From NCBI RefSeq assembly GCF_001592045.1, contig NZ_BCWB01000025.1:41966-105965 (forward strand): DNA of 64,000 nt, read 5' to 3'. The stretch is from Thermobifida fusca NBRC 14071 = JCM 3263. Its GTDB lineage: Bacteria; Actinomycetota; Actinomycetes; Streptosporangiales; Streptosporangiaceae. Shown here in pieces: positions 11,290 to 20,422 of this stretch (within the stretch, counting starts at the first letter, position 1; each line of letters opens with the position of its first letter). Below the pieces are notes generated by a model. The model saw only the letters and a program-made list of their open reading frames with translations, made no database searches and had not been told where the DNA came from. The position numbers and the translations under genes are program-made.

Positions 11290-12471
11290 TTACCGGAGCT
11301 GGTCGGCTCCGAGGGCGAGCAGCAGGGTGCGGAATTTGGCGGTGGTTTCCGCGAGTTCGGCCTCGGGGTCGGAGTCGGGCATGATGCCGCCGCCCGCAAA
11401 CAGTTCGGCGGTGGCGCCGTGGATGTCGGCGCAGCGGATGGTCACCACCCATTCGCCGTCGCCGGCGGCGTCGGTGTAGCCGACAGCCCCGGTGTAGAAG
11501 CCGCGGTCGAACGGTTCGAGTTCGGCGATGGCCGCATAGGCCTGGTCGGTGGGATAGCCGCAGACCGCGGGGGTGGGGTGGAGGGCCTGGGCCAGCACGT
11601 GGACGGGGGTGCGCGGGTCGCGCAGTTCGCCGGTGACCTGGGTGGCCAGGTGCCACATGGTGGGAGTGGTGACCGGCTGGGGTTCGTCGGGGACATCCAG
11701 GGAGCGGCAGTAGGGGCGGAGCGCTTCGACGATGGCTTCCACGACGACGGCGTGTTCGGCGCGGTCTTTGGCGGAGGCGAGCAGGGCAGCGCCGCGTTCC
11801 CGGTCCCGGGTCGGGTCGGTGTCGCGGGGGCGGGAGCCCGCGAGCGGGCGGGACACCACGGCGCGGCCGTGTTTGGCGACGAGCAGTTCCGGGCTGGCCC
11901 CGACGAGGGTGCGCGGACGGCTGTCGGGGGCAGGCAGGTCGGCGGCGAAGGTGAACCCGCCGGGGTTGGCTTGCGCGAGGTTGGCGAGTACCGCGGCGAC
12001 GTCCACGTCGTGGCTGCTGGTCAGGCGGAGGCAGCGGGCCAGGACAACTTTGCGCAGCCGGGTGCTGTCTGGGCTGGCCAGGAGGGCGACGGCGCGTTTG
12101 ACCGCGGCGGTGTGTGCGGCGGGGTCGGGAACGGGGGTGGCGGTCCAGGTGCCGTTCCGGGGGCGCCGCGCGCGGGTGGCGCCGGTGCCGGGCATGATCG
12201 CGGGGCCGCGCTGCACGGTTGCGGGGATGACGAGGCGAGCGGGTGCGGTCCGGTTGAAGGGGAGCGCTCCGACCGCGACGGCGTGCCGTCCCGGCTCGGC
12301 GGCGGTGGCGTGCAGTGCATCGGACAGGTCGTCGACCCCGGTCACGGTGGTCAGGACGCCTTGCCCGAGCAGCGACCCGGAAGGGGAGGTGAAGAAGAAG
12401 TCCCGGGGACGGTAGGCGTCCAGGAGTTCAGTGACGGTCGCGGCCGGGGTGGCGACGCACTGTCGGGGCAT
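11290..12471 (-). CDS. dhbC: Isochorismate synthase
   Basis: This chorismate-utilising enzyme converts chorismate to isochorismate, the entry step of 2,3-dihydroxybenzoate synthesis. The C-terminal chorismate-binding domain is clear: [13 protein letters not shown], the segment [12 protein letters not shown], and the acidic Mg-binding end [16 protein letters not shown]. The start was placed at ATG 12471 because GAAAGAAAGG lies 7 nt upstream. An upstream in-frame start at 12528 lacks such a site and would add a low-complexity tail. The protein is 393 residues, typical of EntC/DhbC. It is the second gene of the iron-regulated operon. Confidence 0.94.
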   Translation of the reverse strand: MPRQCVATPAATVTELLDAYRPRDFFFTSPSGSLLGQGVLTTVTGVDDLSDALHATAAEPGRHAVAVGALPFNRTAPARLVIPATVQRGPAIMPGTGATRARRPRNGTWTATPVPDPAAHTAAVKRAVALLASPDSTRLRKVVLARCLRLTSSHDVDVAAVLANLAQANPGGFTFAADLPAPDSRPRTLVGASPELLVAKHGRAVVSRPLAGSRPRDTDPTRDRERGAALLASAKDRAEHAVVVEAIVEALRPYCRSLDVPDEPQPVTTPTMWHLATQVTGELRDPRTPVHVLAQALHPTPAVCGYPTDQAYAAIAELEPFDRGFYTGAVGYTDAAGDGEWVVTIRCADIHGATAELFAGGGIMPDSDPEAELAETTAKFRTLLLALGADQLR

Positions 12472-12546
12472 CGTTGGCCTTTCTTTCGGGCACGCTGGGG
12501 GAACGGGCCGCGCGGGCCCGCGGTTCACTGTGGGGCAGGGCGACGG

Positions 12547-13329
12547 TCAGCGCAGGGAGGCGCCGCCGTCGACATACAGGTCGTGCAGGGTGATGTGCCG
12601 TGCTGCGGGGGAGGCGAGGAAGCACACGGCGTCGGCGATGTCCTCGGGGCGGGCGATGCGCCCCAGGGGGATGCCGATCCGGTACAGGTCGGGGTCTCCA
12701 GCGACGGCGTCGGCTTCGGTGTAGCCTTCCGGGCGCATCGCCCACAGCATGGGGGTGTCAGTGGTGCCGGGGGACACCACGTTGCAGCGGATGCCGTGCG
12801 GTGCGAGTTCTAGGCCGAGCGACTTGGTGAAGGCGACTGCGGCGGCTTTGGATGCGGCGTAGGCGGCCATGGCGGCGCGGGGGACGCCGGCCGCGTTGGA
12901 TGCCACAGTGATGATGCAGCCGCGGCGGCGGGGCACCATCTGCCGTGCCGCGGCGCGGGAGACGGTGAACACCCCGGTGGCGTTGACCGCGATCAGGTCG
13001 TGCCAGTCGTGGTCGGGGCAGTCGACGACGGGTCCGGTGCGCAGGATGCCGGCGGCGTTGACCAGGATGTCGACGGGGCCCAGGTCGTGTTCGATCTCGT
13101 CGAAGAGGCGCTCCACTCCCGCGGTGTCGGTGACGTCGCGCGCGTAGCCTTTTCCGCGCTGCCCGGCCTGCGCCAGGCCGGTGACGGTCTGGGCAGTGCT
13201 TTCGGGGTTGACGTCGACTGCGGCGACCGCGGCGCCCTGCGCGGCGAGAGCCGTGGCGACAGCGCGTCCGATCCCGCCTCCTGCACCGGTGACGACGGCG
13301 ACCGATCCTGCGATCCCCTTATGGGACAC
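12547..13329 (-). CDS. dhbA: 2,3-dihydro-2,3-dihydroxybenzoate dehydrogenase
   Basis: This 260-residue classical short-chain dehydrogenase oxidises the isochorismatase product to 2,3-dihydroxybenzoate with NAD+. Motifs are the cofactor loop [10 protein letters not shown] (residues 14-23), the NAAG turn (91-94), and the catalytic Ser144, Tyr157 and Lys161. It starts at GTG with GGGGGAG close upstream. It is the first gene of the siderophore operon, and the iron box at 13362-13380 lies 33 bp before its start codon. The order A-C-E-B matches the Bacillus dhb operon. Confidence 0.94.
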   Translation of the reverse strand: MSHKGIAGSVAVVTGAGGGIGRAVATALAAQGAAVAAVDVNPESTAQTVTGLAQAGQRGKGYARDVTDTAGVERLFDEIEHDLGPVDILVNAAGILRTGPVVDCPDHDWHDLIAVNATGVFTVSRAAARQMVPRRRGCIITVASNAAGVPRAAMAAYAASKAAAVAFTKSLGLELAPHGIRCNVVSPGTTDTPMLWAMRPEGYTEADAVAGDPDLYRIGIPLGRIARPEDIADAVCFLASPAARHITLHDLYVDGGASLR

Positions 13330-13361
13330 GTCTCCCCCACACAGCTCCGCAAGAAACCAAC

Positions 13362-13380
13362 TAAGGCAAACCTTGCCTAA
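13362..13380 (-). promoter_or_regulatory. DtxR/IdeR-type iron box upstream of dhbA
   Basis: Read on the minus strand, the 19 bases are TTAGGCAAGGTTTGCCTTA, an inverted repeat that matches the actinobacterial DtxR/IdeR operator (TTAGGTTAG-S-CTAACCTAA) in its outer TTAGG/CCTTA arms. It lies 33 bp before the dhbA GTG, where the promoter is expected. Iron-loaded repressor bound here would shut off the whole dhb-NRPS operon. Confidence 0.88.
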
Positions 13381-13778
13381 CTACCGCCGACAGTCTCAAT
13401 GCAGAGAGCCGCGGAAGTCAACCCGCACAATTCCGACATTTGTGCACAAAATGCGCAAATTTGCGAACAAGAAGTGTTCGAGTAATCACACCACTAAGGC
13501 ATTGCATAATTCGCAGTCAGCACTTCCTGCCCCGACTCGGAGCGACATCCCTCCCGAGGCGAGCACCGCCCCCGCCCCGCGCATCTGCTGACCACAGCAG
13601 CAACCGCCACTCAGGGAAACTCGAAACATACTCACAGTGACGAGACGAGGAGCGGGCTGCCGCTGCCCCTTCATACCGGGACCGCCGCTCGCGCCTCGTT
13701 CCCGCTCCCGGCACGCCCTCTCCCGGAAAGCGGCGCAGCACACATGGGCGGCCCGGGGTCCCCGGCCGCGGCAGCACG
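13381..13778. other. Intergenic region upstream of the siderophore operon
   Basis: About 400 bp lie between the iron box and the end of the next minus-strand gene, with no convincing gene. The half nearer dhbA (13381-13520) is clearly richer in A+T than the surroundings and holds two perfect 12-bp palindromes (listed separately). The rest is GC-rich and holds only short open frames without ribosome-binding sites. Confidence 0.7.
13439..13465. promoter_or_regulatory. Twin 12-bp palindromes in the dhb upstream region
   Basis: TTTGTGCACAAA (13439-13450) and CGCAAATTTGCG (13454-13465) are both perfect palindromes, with centres 15 bp apart, in an A+T-rich patch about 110-140 bp upstream of dhbA. 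They look like a double operator for a dimeric regulator, perhaps an activator of the siderophore operon. The regulator is unknown, and neither arm resembles the iron box. Confidence 0.4.
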
Positions 13779-14513
13779 CTACTCGTAGGGGTCGGGAGGA
13801 TGGTCGACGGGGACCATCTCTGTCACCTCGAACCGGTGGTCGCGCACCCGGCGAATGTCACCCTCCGGTTCCACCCACCGGCCGGTTACGGTCCACCACG
13901 AATCCGCGGGCGGCTCCTCCTGGTTGACGATCAGCACCCGGTTCACGATGGCGTCGGCGGCGCAACAGGCGATCTGGAGCCGGGCCAGGTACCAGCCCTC
14001 CCCGTCCGGGTTGGGCACCGCGAACCCGGTAAGCCGGATCTCCCGTCCGGCCATGCTGCGCTCTTCGTCGGTCCAGGCCCGCACCACGAATTCGCGCAGC
14101 GACATCTCCACCGGCCCGTCCGCATCAGGGGTGTCTGCGGGGACGTCATCCGGCAGGGCGCGTTCCACCGCTGCTGCGGGGTCGGCTGCCGCCGCCGTGT
14201 AGGCCCCCAGCGCGGGCGGCGCCACCACGAAGATCACCACGACCGGCAGCAACAGCAGCCACGCCACCACCGGAGCCCGCCCGTGGTCGTGGCCGTGGGC
14301 GGGATCATGCCCCGGTTCCGCCTCATCCTCCGGCGATCGCAGTTCCGCGACCACCGCCACCAGGCCGAGCAGCACCAGCACTGCCCCGGCGGCGATCAGG
14401 AACGGCCGGAACTCGCCGCGCACGTAGTTGAGGTAGTCCTGGGAGGCCACAGTCACACTCAGCGCAGCCGCTCCCAGCAGCACCATCACCATGCCCTGCG
14501 CCAGGCGGTTCAC
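13779..14513 (-). CDS. TIGR03943-like membrane protein (permease partner)
   Basis: This protein of about 244 residues has two N-terminal membrane helices (VMVLLGAAALSVTVAS; FLIAAGAVLVLLGLVAVV), a His-rich cytoplasmic stretch (GHDPAHGHDHGRA), a third helix, and an extracytoplasmic C-terminal domain with the ICCAADAI cysteine pair and a TVTGRW segment. This layout fits the TIGR03943 family, which is usually encoded next to a YraQ/DUF318 permease. The GTG start overlaps the permease stop (GTGA), which shows coupling. The substrate is unknown. The His run hints at metal handling, but that is inference. Confidence 0.8.
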   Translation of the reverse strand: MNRLAQGMVMVLLGAAALSVTVASQDYLNYVRGEFRPFLIAAGAVLVLLGLVAVVAELRSPEDEAEPGHDPAHGHDHGRAPVVAWLLLLPVVVIFVVAPPALGAYTAAAADPAAAVERALPDDVPADTPDADGPVEMSLREFVVRAWTDEERSMAGREIRLTGFAVPNPDGEGWYLARLQIACCAADAIVNRVLIVNQEEPPADSWWTVTGRWVEPEGDIRRVRDHRFEVTEMVPVDHPPDPYE

Positions 14514-15583
14514 AGCAGCAGTCCTCCCACCAGCACCGTGCCCAGCAGGGTCGCTGCCAGGGTGAGGGGGACGAAGCGGCGTACGAACGCCCAGCCGAAC
14601 GCCCCGGCCTGCAAGGCGATGAGCTTCAGGTCCACCATCGGCCCAACCACGAGGAAAGCGAGTTTGGCGGTAGCAGAGAACTCGGTGAAGCTCACCACGA
14701 CGAACGCGTCGGCTTCCGAGCAGATCGACAGCACCACGGCCAGCAGCGCCAGCGCCAGCACGGAAAGCACCGGAGTGTCGGCGACAGCCGCCAGCCACTC
14801 CCGCGGCACCAGCACGTTCACCCCCGAGGCAACCAGTCCCCCCAAGACGAGGAACCCTCCGGCGTGCATCAGGTCGTGCCGCATCGTGTCGGCAAACGCC
14901 CGCCACCCCGTGGTTCTCCCTCCCCCGGTGCGGGGCAGCCGCAGCCAGTCGGTCCTGCCGAATGCGGCCCACAGCCAGCCCACCGCGACCGCGGCCCCCA
15001 AGGAAGCGAGAAAACGCGCCACAGCCATCTCCGGCTGCCCGGGGAAGGCGACCATGGTCGCCACGATCACGACCGGGTTGATGGCGGGCGCGGCGAGCAG
15101 GAAGGTGAGCGCAGCCGCCGGGGGCACCCCGCGCCGGATCAGCCCGCCAGCGACCGGCACCGACGCGCATTCGCACCCGGGGAGCACCGCACCGGAGAGC
15201 CCGGCCGCGGGGACCGCGAGCGCCGCCCGGCGCGGAACGATCCGCTGCCACACCTGTGGCGGGACCAGCGCGGTGATGGCGGCAGACAGCGCCACCCCGA
15301 ACACGAGGAACGGCAGTGCCTGCAGGCTGATGGCGGTGAAGACCGTGGCCCACGCCAGGAATGCCTCGTGGGTCAACCGTCCGGCCAGCAGCGCCTGTCC
15401 CGCAAGCAGCACCGCGATGAACAGCACAAACCACCAGACCGTGGCGGTAGTGCGGGACCGTGGCGGGCGTCCCCACTCCGGTGGCGGGAGCTCCTGGCCG
15501 TCAGCAGGCTCGTCCCAGTCGCGGATCAGGGATGCGCCGAGGGAAGGAGTGGAGGCGGGGGTGCGGGAGGGTTGTTCCGACAC
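14510..15583 (-). CDS. YraQ/DUF318-family permease
   Basis: This 357-residue polytopic membrane protein has about eight or nine hydrophobic helices, with the family signatures LPGCECASVPVAGGLIRRGV and LLAAPAINPVVI in the first half and SICSEADAFVVVSF in the second. The repeated small-residue and acidic motifs across two halves are typical of this permease family, whose transported substrate is not established. It starts at GTG 15583 with GAGGA 6 nt upstream. It overlaps the next gene by 4 bp, and the two form a two-gene unit. Confidence 0.85.
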   Translation of the reverse strand: MSEQPSRTPASTPSLGASLIRDWDEPADGQELPPPEWGRPPRSRTTATVWWFVLFIAVLLAGQALLAGRLTHEAFLAWATVFTAISLQALPFLVFGVALSAAITALVPPQVWQRIVPRRAALAVPAAGLSGAVLPGCECASVPVAGGLIRRGVPPAAALTFLLAAPAINPVVIVATMVAFPGQPEMAVARFLASLGAAVAVGWLWAAFGRTDWLRLPRTGGGRTTGWRAFADTMRHDLMHAGGFLVLGGLVASGVNVLVPREWLAAVADTPVLSVLALALLAVVLSICSEADAFVVVSFTEFSATAKLAFLVVGPMVDLKLIALQAGAFGWAFVRRFVPLTLAATLLGTVLVGGLLL

Positions 15584-15869
15584 GCGGAGTCCTCACTGAA
15601 TGTAGGAAGATCACCACTGCGGGTCATGCTACCCCTGAGTGCGCCGGCTTCTCTGGGGTTTTGGAAAACTCGGCGGGAAACACCCCATGGAATTCGCCAC
15701 GCCCGAAACCCCGCGGGCAGTGTTCTCTGCCTCCCCAGTCCGCAGCGGGACGGCCGCGCCCCTCGCCCGCACACCTCGGGGAGGCCTGGGACGTGTTCGC
15801 CCTATACCCGGCCTGCGGCGCGGCGACACGCCCCGCACGCAGGCCGGTTCGCGGTCTCCCAGCGCAGGG

Positions 15870-16883
15870 CTACTCCGCGACGCGGACCACCATCTTGCCG
15901 ATGTTGCCGCCGCGCAGCATCGAGATGAACGCCTCCGGCGTGCGCTCCAGGCCTTCCACGACCGTCTCGCGGACTTTGATCCGTCCGTCGGCGACGGCGG
16001 GGGCGACCTCGCGCTGGAACTCCTCAGCGAGGTGGGGTTCGTCGCTCACGATGAAGCCGCGCAGGGTCAGCCGCTTGGTGACGATCTGGAACAGGTTGCG
16101 CGGCGCTCGCGGCGCGCTGGTCGCGTTGTAACCCGAGATCGCCCCGCAGATCGCAAACCGCGCGAAGTCGTTGGCGCAGGCGATTGCCGCCTCCAAGTGG
16201 TCGCCGCCCACATTGTCGAAGTACACGTCGATGCCGTCCGGAGCAGCGTCGGCCAGTTGTTCGCGCACCGGGGCGGCCCGGTAGTCGAAAGCCGCGTCGA
16301 AGCCCAGTTCGTCGCGCAGGTAGGCGACCTTCTCCGGGGAACCGGCGCTGCCGATCACCCGCCGAGCCCCGTACAGCGCGGCGAGCTGGCCGACCATGCT
16401 GCCCACGGCACCGGCCGCGCCGGAGACGAACACGGTGTCGCCTTCCCGTATCCCGGCTTTGTGCCGCAGGCCCACATAGGCGGTCAGACCGGGCATCCCC
16501 AGCGCTCCCAGGTAGACGCTGGGGTCCACCGGACTGTCGGCGGGGAGGGGACGGACTCGGGAGGCGGGCAGCAGGGCGTGCGACCGCCAGCCCGCGTTGT
16601 GCACCACCAGTGTCCCCGTCGGCACCGCCGGATCGGTGCTGGCTTCGACCACGCCCACGGCGCCGCCTTCCATGGGGGCGTTGAGCTCGTAAGGGTCGGT
16701 GTAGGTCCGTACCCCGGACATCTTCCCCCGCATGTAGGGGTCGACAGAGAGCACCAGGTTGCGGACCAGCAGCTCCCCGGGACCGGGATCAGGAAGGGTG
16801 CGGGTAACGAGCGCGAAGTCGGTCACCGCGGGCTCGCCCTGCGGCCGGGCGATCAGGTGGAACTCGCGTGCGGTTGTCGGCAT
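15870..16883 (-). CDS. NADP-dependent oxidoreductase (CurA / MDR family)
   Basis: This 337-residue zinc-free medium-chain reductase is of the leukotriene-B4 12-hydroxydehydrogenase/curcumin-reductase type. Members reduce alpha,beta-unsaturated carbonyls with NADPH. Motifs are VLSVDPYMRGKMS (residues 47-59), the Rossmann segment [16 protein letters not shown], and YFDNVGGDHLEAAI near residue 220, followed by CGAISGYN. The start is ATG 16883 with AAGGAG 4 nt upstream. It stands alone between the permease pair and a divergent small membrane-protein gene. The physiological substrate cannot be read from the sequence. Confidence 0.88.
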   Translation of the reverse strand: MPTTAREFHLIARPQGEPAVTDFALVTRTLPDPGPGELLVRNLVLSVDPYMRGKMSGVRTYTDPYELNAPMEGGAVGVVEASTDPAVPTGTLVVHNAGWRSHALLPASRVRPLPADSPVDPSVYLGALGMPGLTAYVGLRHKAGIREGDTVFVSGAAGAVGSMVGQLAALYGARRVIGSAGSPEKVAYLRDELGFDAAFDYRAAPVREQLADAAPDGIDVYFDNVGGDHLEAAIACANDFARFAICGAISGYNATSAPRAPRNLFQIVTKRLTLRGFIVSDEPHLAEEFQREVAPAVADGRIKVRETVVEGLERTPEAFISMLRGGNIGKMVVRVAE

Positions 16884-17038
16884 AGCTCTCCTTGGCTGCT
16901 TGTGGGACTGTCCCTCCCCATGTCCCAGAACGACCTTCCCATACCCACCGGTATGGCGCGGTGCGGGGGTGGGGTGTCCCGTTACCCGGTGTTTGGGAAC
17001 CGCCGCGCCGGGCAGCGTGCCTGCCAGGAGGTGCCCGC

Positions 17039-17383
17039 ATGATGAGCCCTATGGACCGTCAACGGCACGCCGGCGATACCGCCGACATCAGCGCATCGGA
17101 GAAACGCTACTCGCACTGGGGACGGCCCAGTTCCTGGATTGCTGTGACCTTGATGATCCTCGGCTTCCTGGTCGGCGGGGTCGGCCTGACCCTGGGCCCG
17201 CCCCAATGGGCCGTGGTGATCGGCGGCGCGGTGATCTTCGCAATCGGCGGGATCATCGCCTACGCCATCGACATCTTCAAAGACACCGGGGTGGCTGAAG
17301 AACCCGAGAAGTACCTGGACGACAGCCTCGAGCACGGAGAACACCCGCTCGGCGCGGAGGAGGAGCACCACCGGGCCTCCTGA
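17039..17383 (+). CDS. Small two-helix membrane protein (HGxxPAAW-like)
   Basis: This is a 114-residue protein. A short hydrophilic N-terminus ends in HWGRPSSW, then come two closely spaced hydrophobic helices (WIAVTLMILGFLVGGVGLTL; WAVVIGGAVIFAIGGIIAYAI), then an acidic, His-containing tail. The HWGRPSSW-helix arrangement resembles the actinobacterial HGxxPAAW membrane proteins of unknown function. A strong AGGAGG lies 7 nt before the ATG. It is divergent from the oxidoreductase gene. The role is unknown. Confidence 0.75.
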   Translation: MMSPMDRQRHAGDTADISASEKRYSHWGRPSSWIAVTLMILGFLVGGVGLTLGPPQWAVVIGGAVIFAIGGIIAYAIDIFKDTGVAEEPEKYLDDSLEHGEHPLGAEEEHHRAS

Positions 17384-17541
17384 CGCACGACCGGTTCCGT
17401 CCGCCGGCAGACAACTGCATAGGGCATGAGCACCGCAGCGTGGCGTCCGTGCGGCGGGGGCCGCCCACGGTGCGGCTCAGGGCAGCGCTGCCCAGCGGTC
17501 CGCTGCCTGGTCCAGCCCGCAGGGCGGGCGCGCCGGCGGGT

Positions 17542-18369
17542 TCAGGGACGGCGCGGCGCCGCGGATGCCTTGGCCAGCTCGGCAAGCCGCGCAAGCTGGG
17601 CGGTGCGTTCGACCCGGGCCTGCGTGGCCAGGTCGTTGCGTCCCGCTTGGAGCAGCAGTTCTTTGGTGGCCCGCGCCGCCGCGGCAGGTACGGCGAGGAG
17701 CTGCGCCACGAGTGCGTCGACTGCCGCGTCGAGCTCCGCGTCGGCGACCACGCGCTCTGCCAGCCGAAGCTGCGCCGCCTCTGCGGCATCGATCGTGCGG
17801 GCGGTCAGGCATAGTTCAATGGCGCGGTTGACCCCGACCAGCTCCACCAAGGGTTGGGTCCCGGTGAGGTCCGGCACGAGGCCCAGCGCCGGCTCTTTCA
17901 TGCACAACTGGGCGGTGTCGGACAGGATGCGGATGTCGCAGGAGAGTGCAAGCTGGAATCCCGCGCCGATGGCGTGTCCGCGCACCGCGGCGATGGAGAC
18001 AATGTCGGCGCGTCGCAGCCAGAGGAATCCCTCCTGGTAGGAGGCGATCACCTGGTCCAGGGCCGCGGTGCTGTTCGGATCACGGGCCAACAGGGTGAAC
18101 GGGGTCGGCTCGCCGTCGACTTTCCCGGCTTGGAACATGTCCAGGTCGATCCCTGAGGAAAAGGTCGGACCCTCTCCCGTGATGACGACAATTCGGACAG
18201 CCTGGGGAAGGGTGTGGCCGATACGGGCCAGCTCTGTCCACATCCGGCCAGTCATGGCGTTGCGCCGGTGAGGCCTCGACAGCGTGATCCGTGCGACCTC
18301 TCCGTCGATCGTCAGTGTGAGTCCAGCCGCAGCGAGTTCTTCCGCTGTGGGGGCCTTCGTCTGCGCCAT
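17542..18369 (-). CDS. Enoyl-CoA hydratase/isomerase family protein
   Basis: This 275-residue crotonase-fold protein has the signatures SRPHRRNAMT, the oxyanion segment FSSGIDLDMF, and AAVRGHAIGAGFQLALSCDIR, then EPALGLVPDLTGT carrying the usual acidic residue position. It probably hydrates or isomerises enoyl-CoA esters in fatty acid or amino acid breakdown, but crotonase substrates cannot be assigned from motifs. AAAGG lies 7 nt before the ATG. A GTTACT-N4-GGTA motif 43 bp upstream matches two motifs before fadA-fadB at 44.8 kb, which suggests joint control. Confidence 0.88.
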   Translation of the reverse strand: MAQTKAPTAEELAAAGLTLTIDGEVARITLSRPHRRNAMTGRMWTELARIGHTLPQAVRIVVITGEGPTFSSGIDLDMFQAGKVDGEPTPFTLLARDPNSTAALDQVIASYQEGFLWLRRADIVSIAAVRGHAIGAGFQLALSCDIRILSDTAQLCMKEPALGLVPDLTGTQPLVELVGVNRAIELCLTARTIDAAEAAQLRLAERVVADAELDAAVDALVAQLLAVPAAAARATKELLLQAGRNDLATQARVERTAQLARLAELAKASAAPRRP

Positions 18370-18411
18370 CGCACACGCCTTTCACCCAAGGGATCGCGAG
18401 CCCACCCGATT

Positions 18412-18427
18412 CCTACCAACGAGTAAC
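18412..18427 (-). promoter_or_regulatory. Candidate fatty-acid regulator site upstream of enoyl-CoA hydratase
   Basis: Read on the minus strand the site is GTTACTCGTTGGTAGG, an imperfect inverted repeat of form GTTACT-N4-(A/G)GTA. The same form occurs twice before fadA (44772 and 44825). Its place 43 bp before the start codon fits a promoter-overlapping operator. Confidence 0.4.
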
Positions 18428-18457
18428 ATAGCAGTTCACGGGTTGCCCACCCTAGGG

Positions 18458-18670
18458 TCACCCCCGGTTGCGTCTGGTCGCGCCTCCCCTGCCCCGCAGT
18501 GTCGCTCCCGCTTCGAGCAGCAGCCGGTGCACAAAGCCATAGGAGCGGCCGGTTGCCGCAGCCAGCGCGCGGATGCTCTCCCCGTTGTCGTAGCGCCGTT
18601 TCAGGTCAGAGGCCAGATCTGACCGCTCCTCTCCGGTCACCCGGGTGCCCTTGCGCAACGTCTCGGACAC
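18458..18670 (-). CDS. Small helix-turn-helix protein (70 aa)
   Basis: This is a short basic protein with a resolvase/Sigma70-like HTH: LKRRYDNGESIRALAAATGRS, with YGFVHRLLLEAG as the recognition part, then an Arg/Gly tail. Closely similar small HTH proteins are common in Actinobacteria, and their targets are largely unknown. The GTG start at 18670 was chosen because GGGAGG sits 5 nt upstream. An upstream ATG 30 nt away lacks such a site. Confidence 0.8.
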   Translation of the reverse strand: MSETLRKGTRVTGEERSDLASDLKRRYDNGESIRALAAATGRSYGFVHRLLLEAGATLRGRGGATRRNRG

Positions 18671-18823
18671 AAGTACCTCCCGATGCTCTCGGTACGGCAA
18701 CGAAGTCGCTTGCTGCCATGATCAGACATGGCGGCTTCAGTGGGCTACCCATTGAGACCGGAAAACCACATACTTCCTCCGGCGACCGTGTTTCGGTTAT
18801 GGCGAAACTACGTCCAAAATGAC

Positions 18824-20422
18824 TCAAGCCAGCGCCACGAGATCGGTGAACTCCGCGTCCCAGAAGTCCTCCACCCCGTCGGGCAGGAAGACCACCCGTT
18901 CCGGTTGGAGGGCCTCCACCGCGCCCTCGTCGTGAGTCACCAAGACGATCGCTCCCCGGTAGGTGCGGAGCGCGTTGAGGACCTCGTCCCGGCTCGCCGG
19001 ATCCAAGTTGTTGGTCGGCTCGTCCAGCAGCAGCACGTTGGCGCTGGACACCACGAGCGTGGCCAGGGCCAGCCGCGTCTTCTCCCCGCCGGAGAGCACC
19101 CGCACGGGCTTGTACACGTCGTCCCCGCTGAACAGGAAGGACCCCAGCACACGGCGGACCTCCACCTCGGGCAGGTCCGGGGCCGCGCTCACCATGTTCT
19201 CCAGCACCGTGCGGTCGAGGTCGAGCTCTTCATGCTCCTGGGCGTAGTAGCCGAGCCGTAGACCGTGCCCGCGGATCACCCGGCCGGTGTCGGGCTGCTC
19301 GATCCCCGCCAGCAGGCGCAGCAGCGTCGTCTTGCCCGCACCGTTCAGCCCGAGGACCACCACTCGGCTGCCGCGGTCCACTGCCAGGTCCACCCCGGAG
19401 AACACTTCCAGTGAACCGTACGACTTCGACAGTCCTTCCGCGGCGAGCGGGGTGCGCCCGCATGGCGCGGGATCCGGAAGGCGGAGCTTAGCGACCCGGT
19501 CCGGCCCCCGTTCCTCCTCGACCGACTCGAGCAGCCGCTCCGCCCGGTGGAGCATCTGCTGGGCGGCGCGGGCCCGGCTGGCTTTCGCCCGGAACCGTTC
19601 GGCCTGCCGCTGCAGCGCCGCCGCCTGCTTCTCCGCGTTGGCGCGCTCCCGCTTGCGGCGCCGCTCGTCGGCCTCCCGCTGTTCCAGGTAGGCCCGCCAG
19701 CCCATGTTGTAGATGTCGAGAGTGCTGCGGCTGGCATCCAGGTAGAACACCTTGTTGACGACGTGCTCGATCAGGTCCACGTCGTGGCTGATGACCACGA
19801 GCCCGCCCTGGTAGGACTTGAGGAAGTCGCGCAGCCAGGCGATGGAGTCGCCGTCGAGGTGGTTGGTGGGCTCGTCCAGCAGCAGCGTATCCGCCCCGCT
19901 GAACAGGATGCGGGCCAGTTCCACGCGGCGCCGCTGCCCGCCAGAGAGGGTGCGCAGCGGCTGGGTGAGGATCCGCTGTTCCAAGCCCAGGCTGGAAGCG
20001 ATCGACGCCGCTTCGGCTTCCGCCGCGTACCCGCCGAGCACGTGCAGGCGCTCCTCGAGCCGCGCGTAGGCGCGCACCCCCTGGTCCCGAATCTTGGGGA
20101 CCTCGCTGGCCATTTTCTGTTCCGCGACGCGCAACTGACGCAGCACCTCGTCGATTCCACGGGCCGAGAGAATACGGTCGCGCGCCACTACGTCCAGGTC
20201 ACCGGTCCGCGGATCCTGCGGCAAATAGCCGACCGTGCCGGTTCGGGTGACCTTTCCCGCGGCCGGAATCGCCTCCCCCGCCAGCACTTTGGTCAAGGTG
20301 GTCTTGCCCGCGCCGTTGCGGCCGACGAGACCAATGCGATCACCCGGCCCCACCTGGAAAGACGCAGGCGCCAGCAGCAGGCGTGCGCCCACCCGGAGCT
20401 CAAGGTCAGAGGCGATGATCAT
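18824..20422 (-). CDS. ABC-F family ATPase (duplicated ATP-binding protein)
   Basis: This 532-residue soluble protein has two ABC ATPase domains and no membrane segment. The first domain has GRNGAGKTT, LSGGQRRRVELAR and DEPTNHLD. A charged linker (about residues 235-300, rich in Arg, Lys, Glu and Ala) follows. The second domain has GLNGAGKTT, LSGGEKTRLALA and DEPTNNLD. ABC-F proteins act on ribosomes, in translation control or antibiotic protection. Which subgroup this belongs to is not decided here. The start was placed at ATG 20422, where MIIASDLELRVG begins the first domain. Confidence 0.92.
   Translation of the reverse strand: MIIASDLELRVGARLLLAPASFQVGPGDRIGLVGRNGAGKTTLTKVLAGEAIPAAGKVTRTGTVGYLPQDPRTGDLDVVARDRILSARGIDEVLRQLRVAEQKMASEVPKIRDQGVRAYARLEERLHVLGGYAAEAEAASIASSLGLEQRILTQPLRTLSGGQRRRVELARILFSGADTLLLDEPTNHLDGDSIAWLRDFLKSYQGGLVVISHDVDLIEHVVNKVFYLDASRSTLDIYNMGWRAYLEQREADERRRKRERANAEKQAAALQRQAERFRAKASRARAAQQMLHRAERLLESVEEERGPDRVAKLRLPDPAPCGRTPLAAEGLSKSYGSLEVFSGVDLAVDRGSRVVVLGLNGAGKTTLLRLLAGIEQPDTGRVIRGHGLRLGYYAQEHEELDLDRTVLENMVSAAPDLPEVEVRRVLGSFLFSGDDVYKPVRVLSGGEKTRLALATLVVSSANVLLLDEPTNNLDPASRDEVLNALRTYRGAIVLVTHDEGAVEALQPERVVFLPDGVEDFWDAEFTDLVALA

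Noticed and set aside
13486..13777. Short overlapping minus-strand frames in the dhb upstream region
   Set aside because: No ribosome-binding sites, no domain resemblance, and biased composition typical of random GC-rich frames.
15600..15660. A GACCCGCAGTGGTGA stretch upstream of the YraQ permease that recalls the cobalamin riboswitch core
   Set aside because: The preceding CGGTG/TCCGG pair, the rest of the core helices and the AGACCTGCC-like end are missing, so the match is too short.
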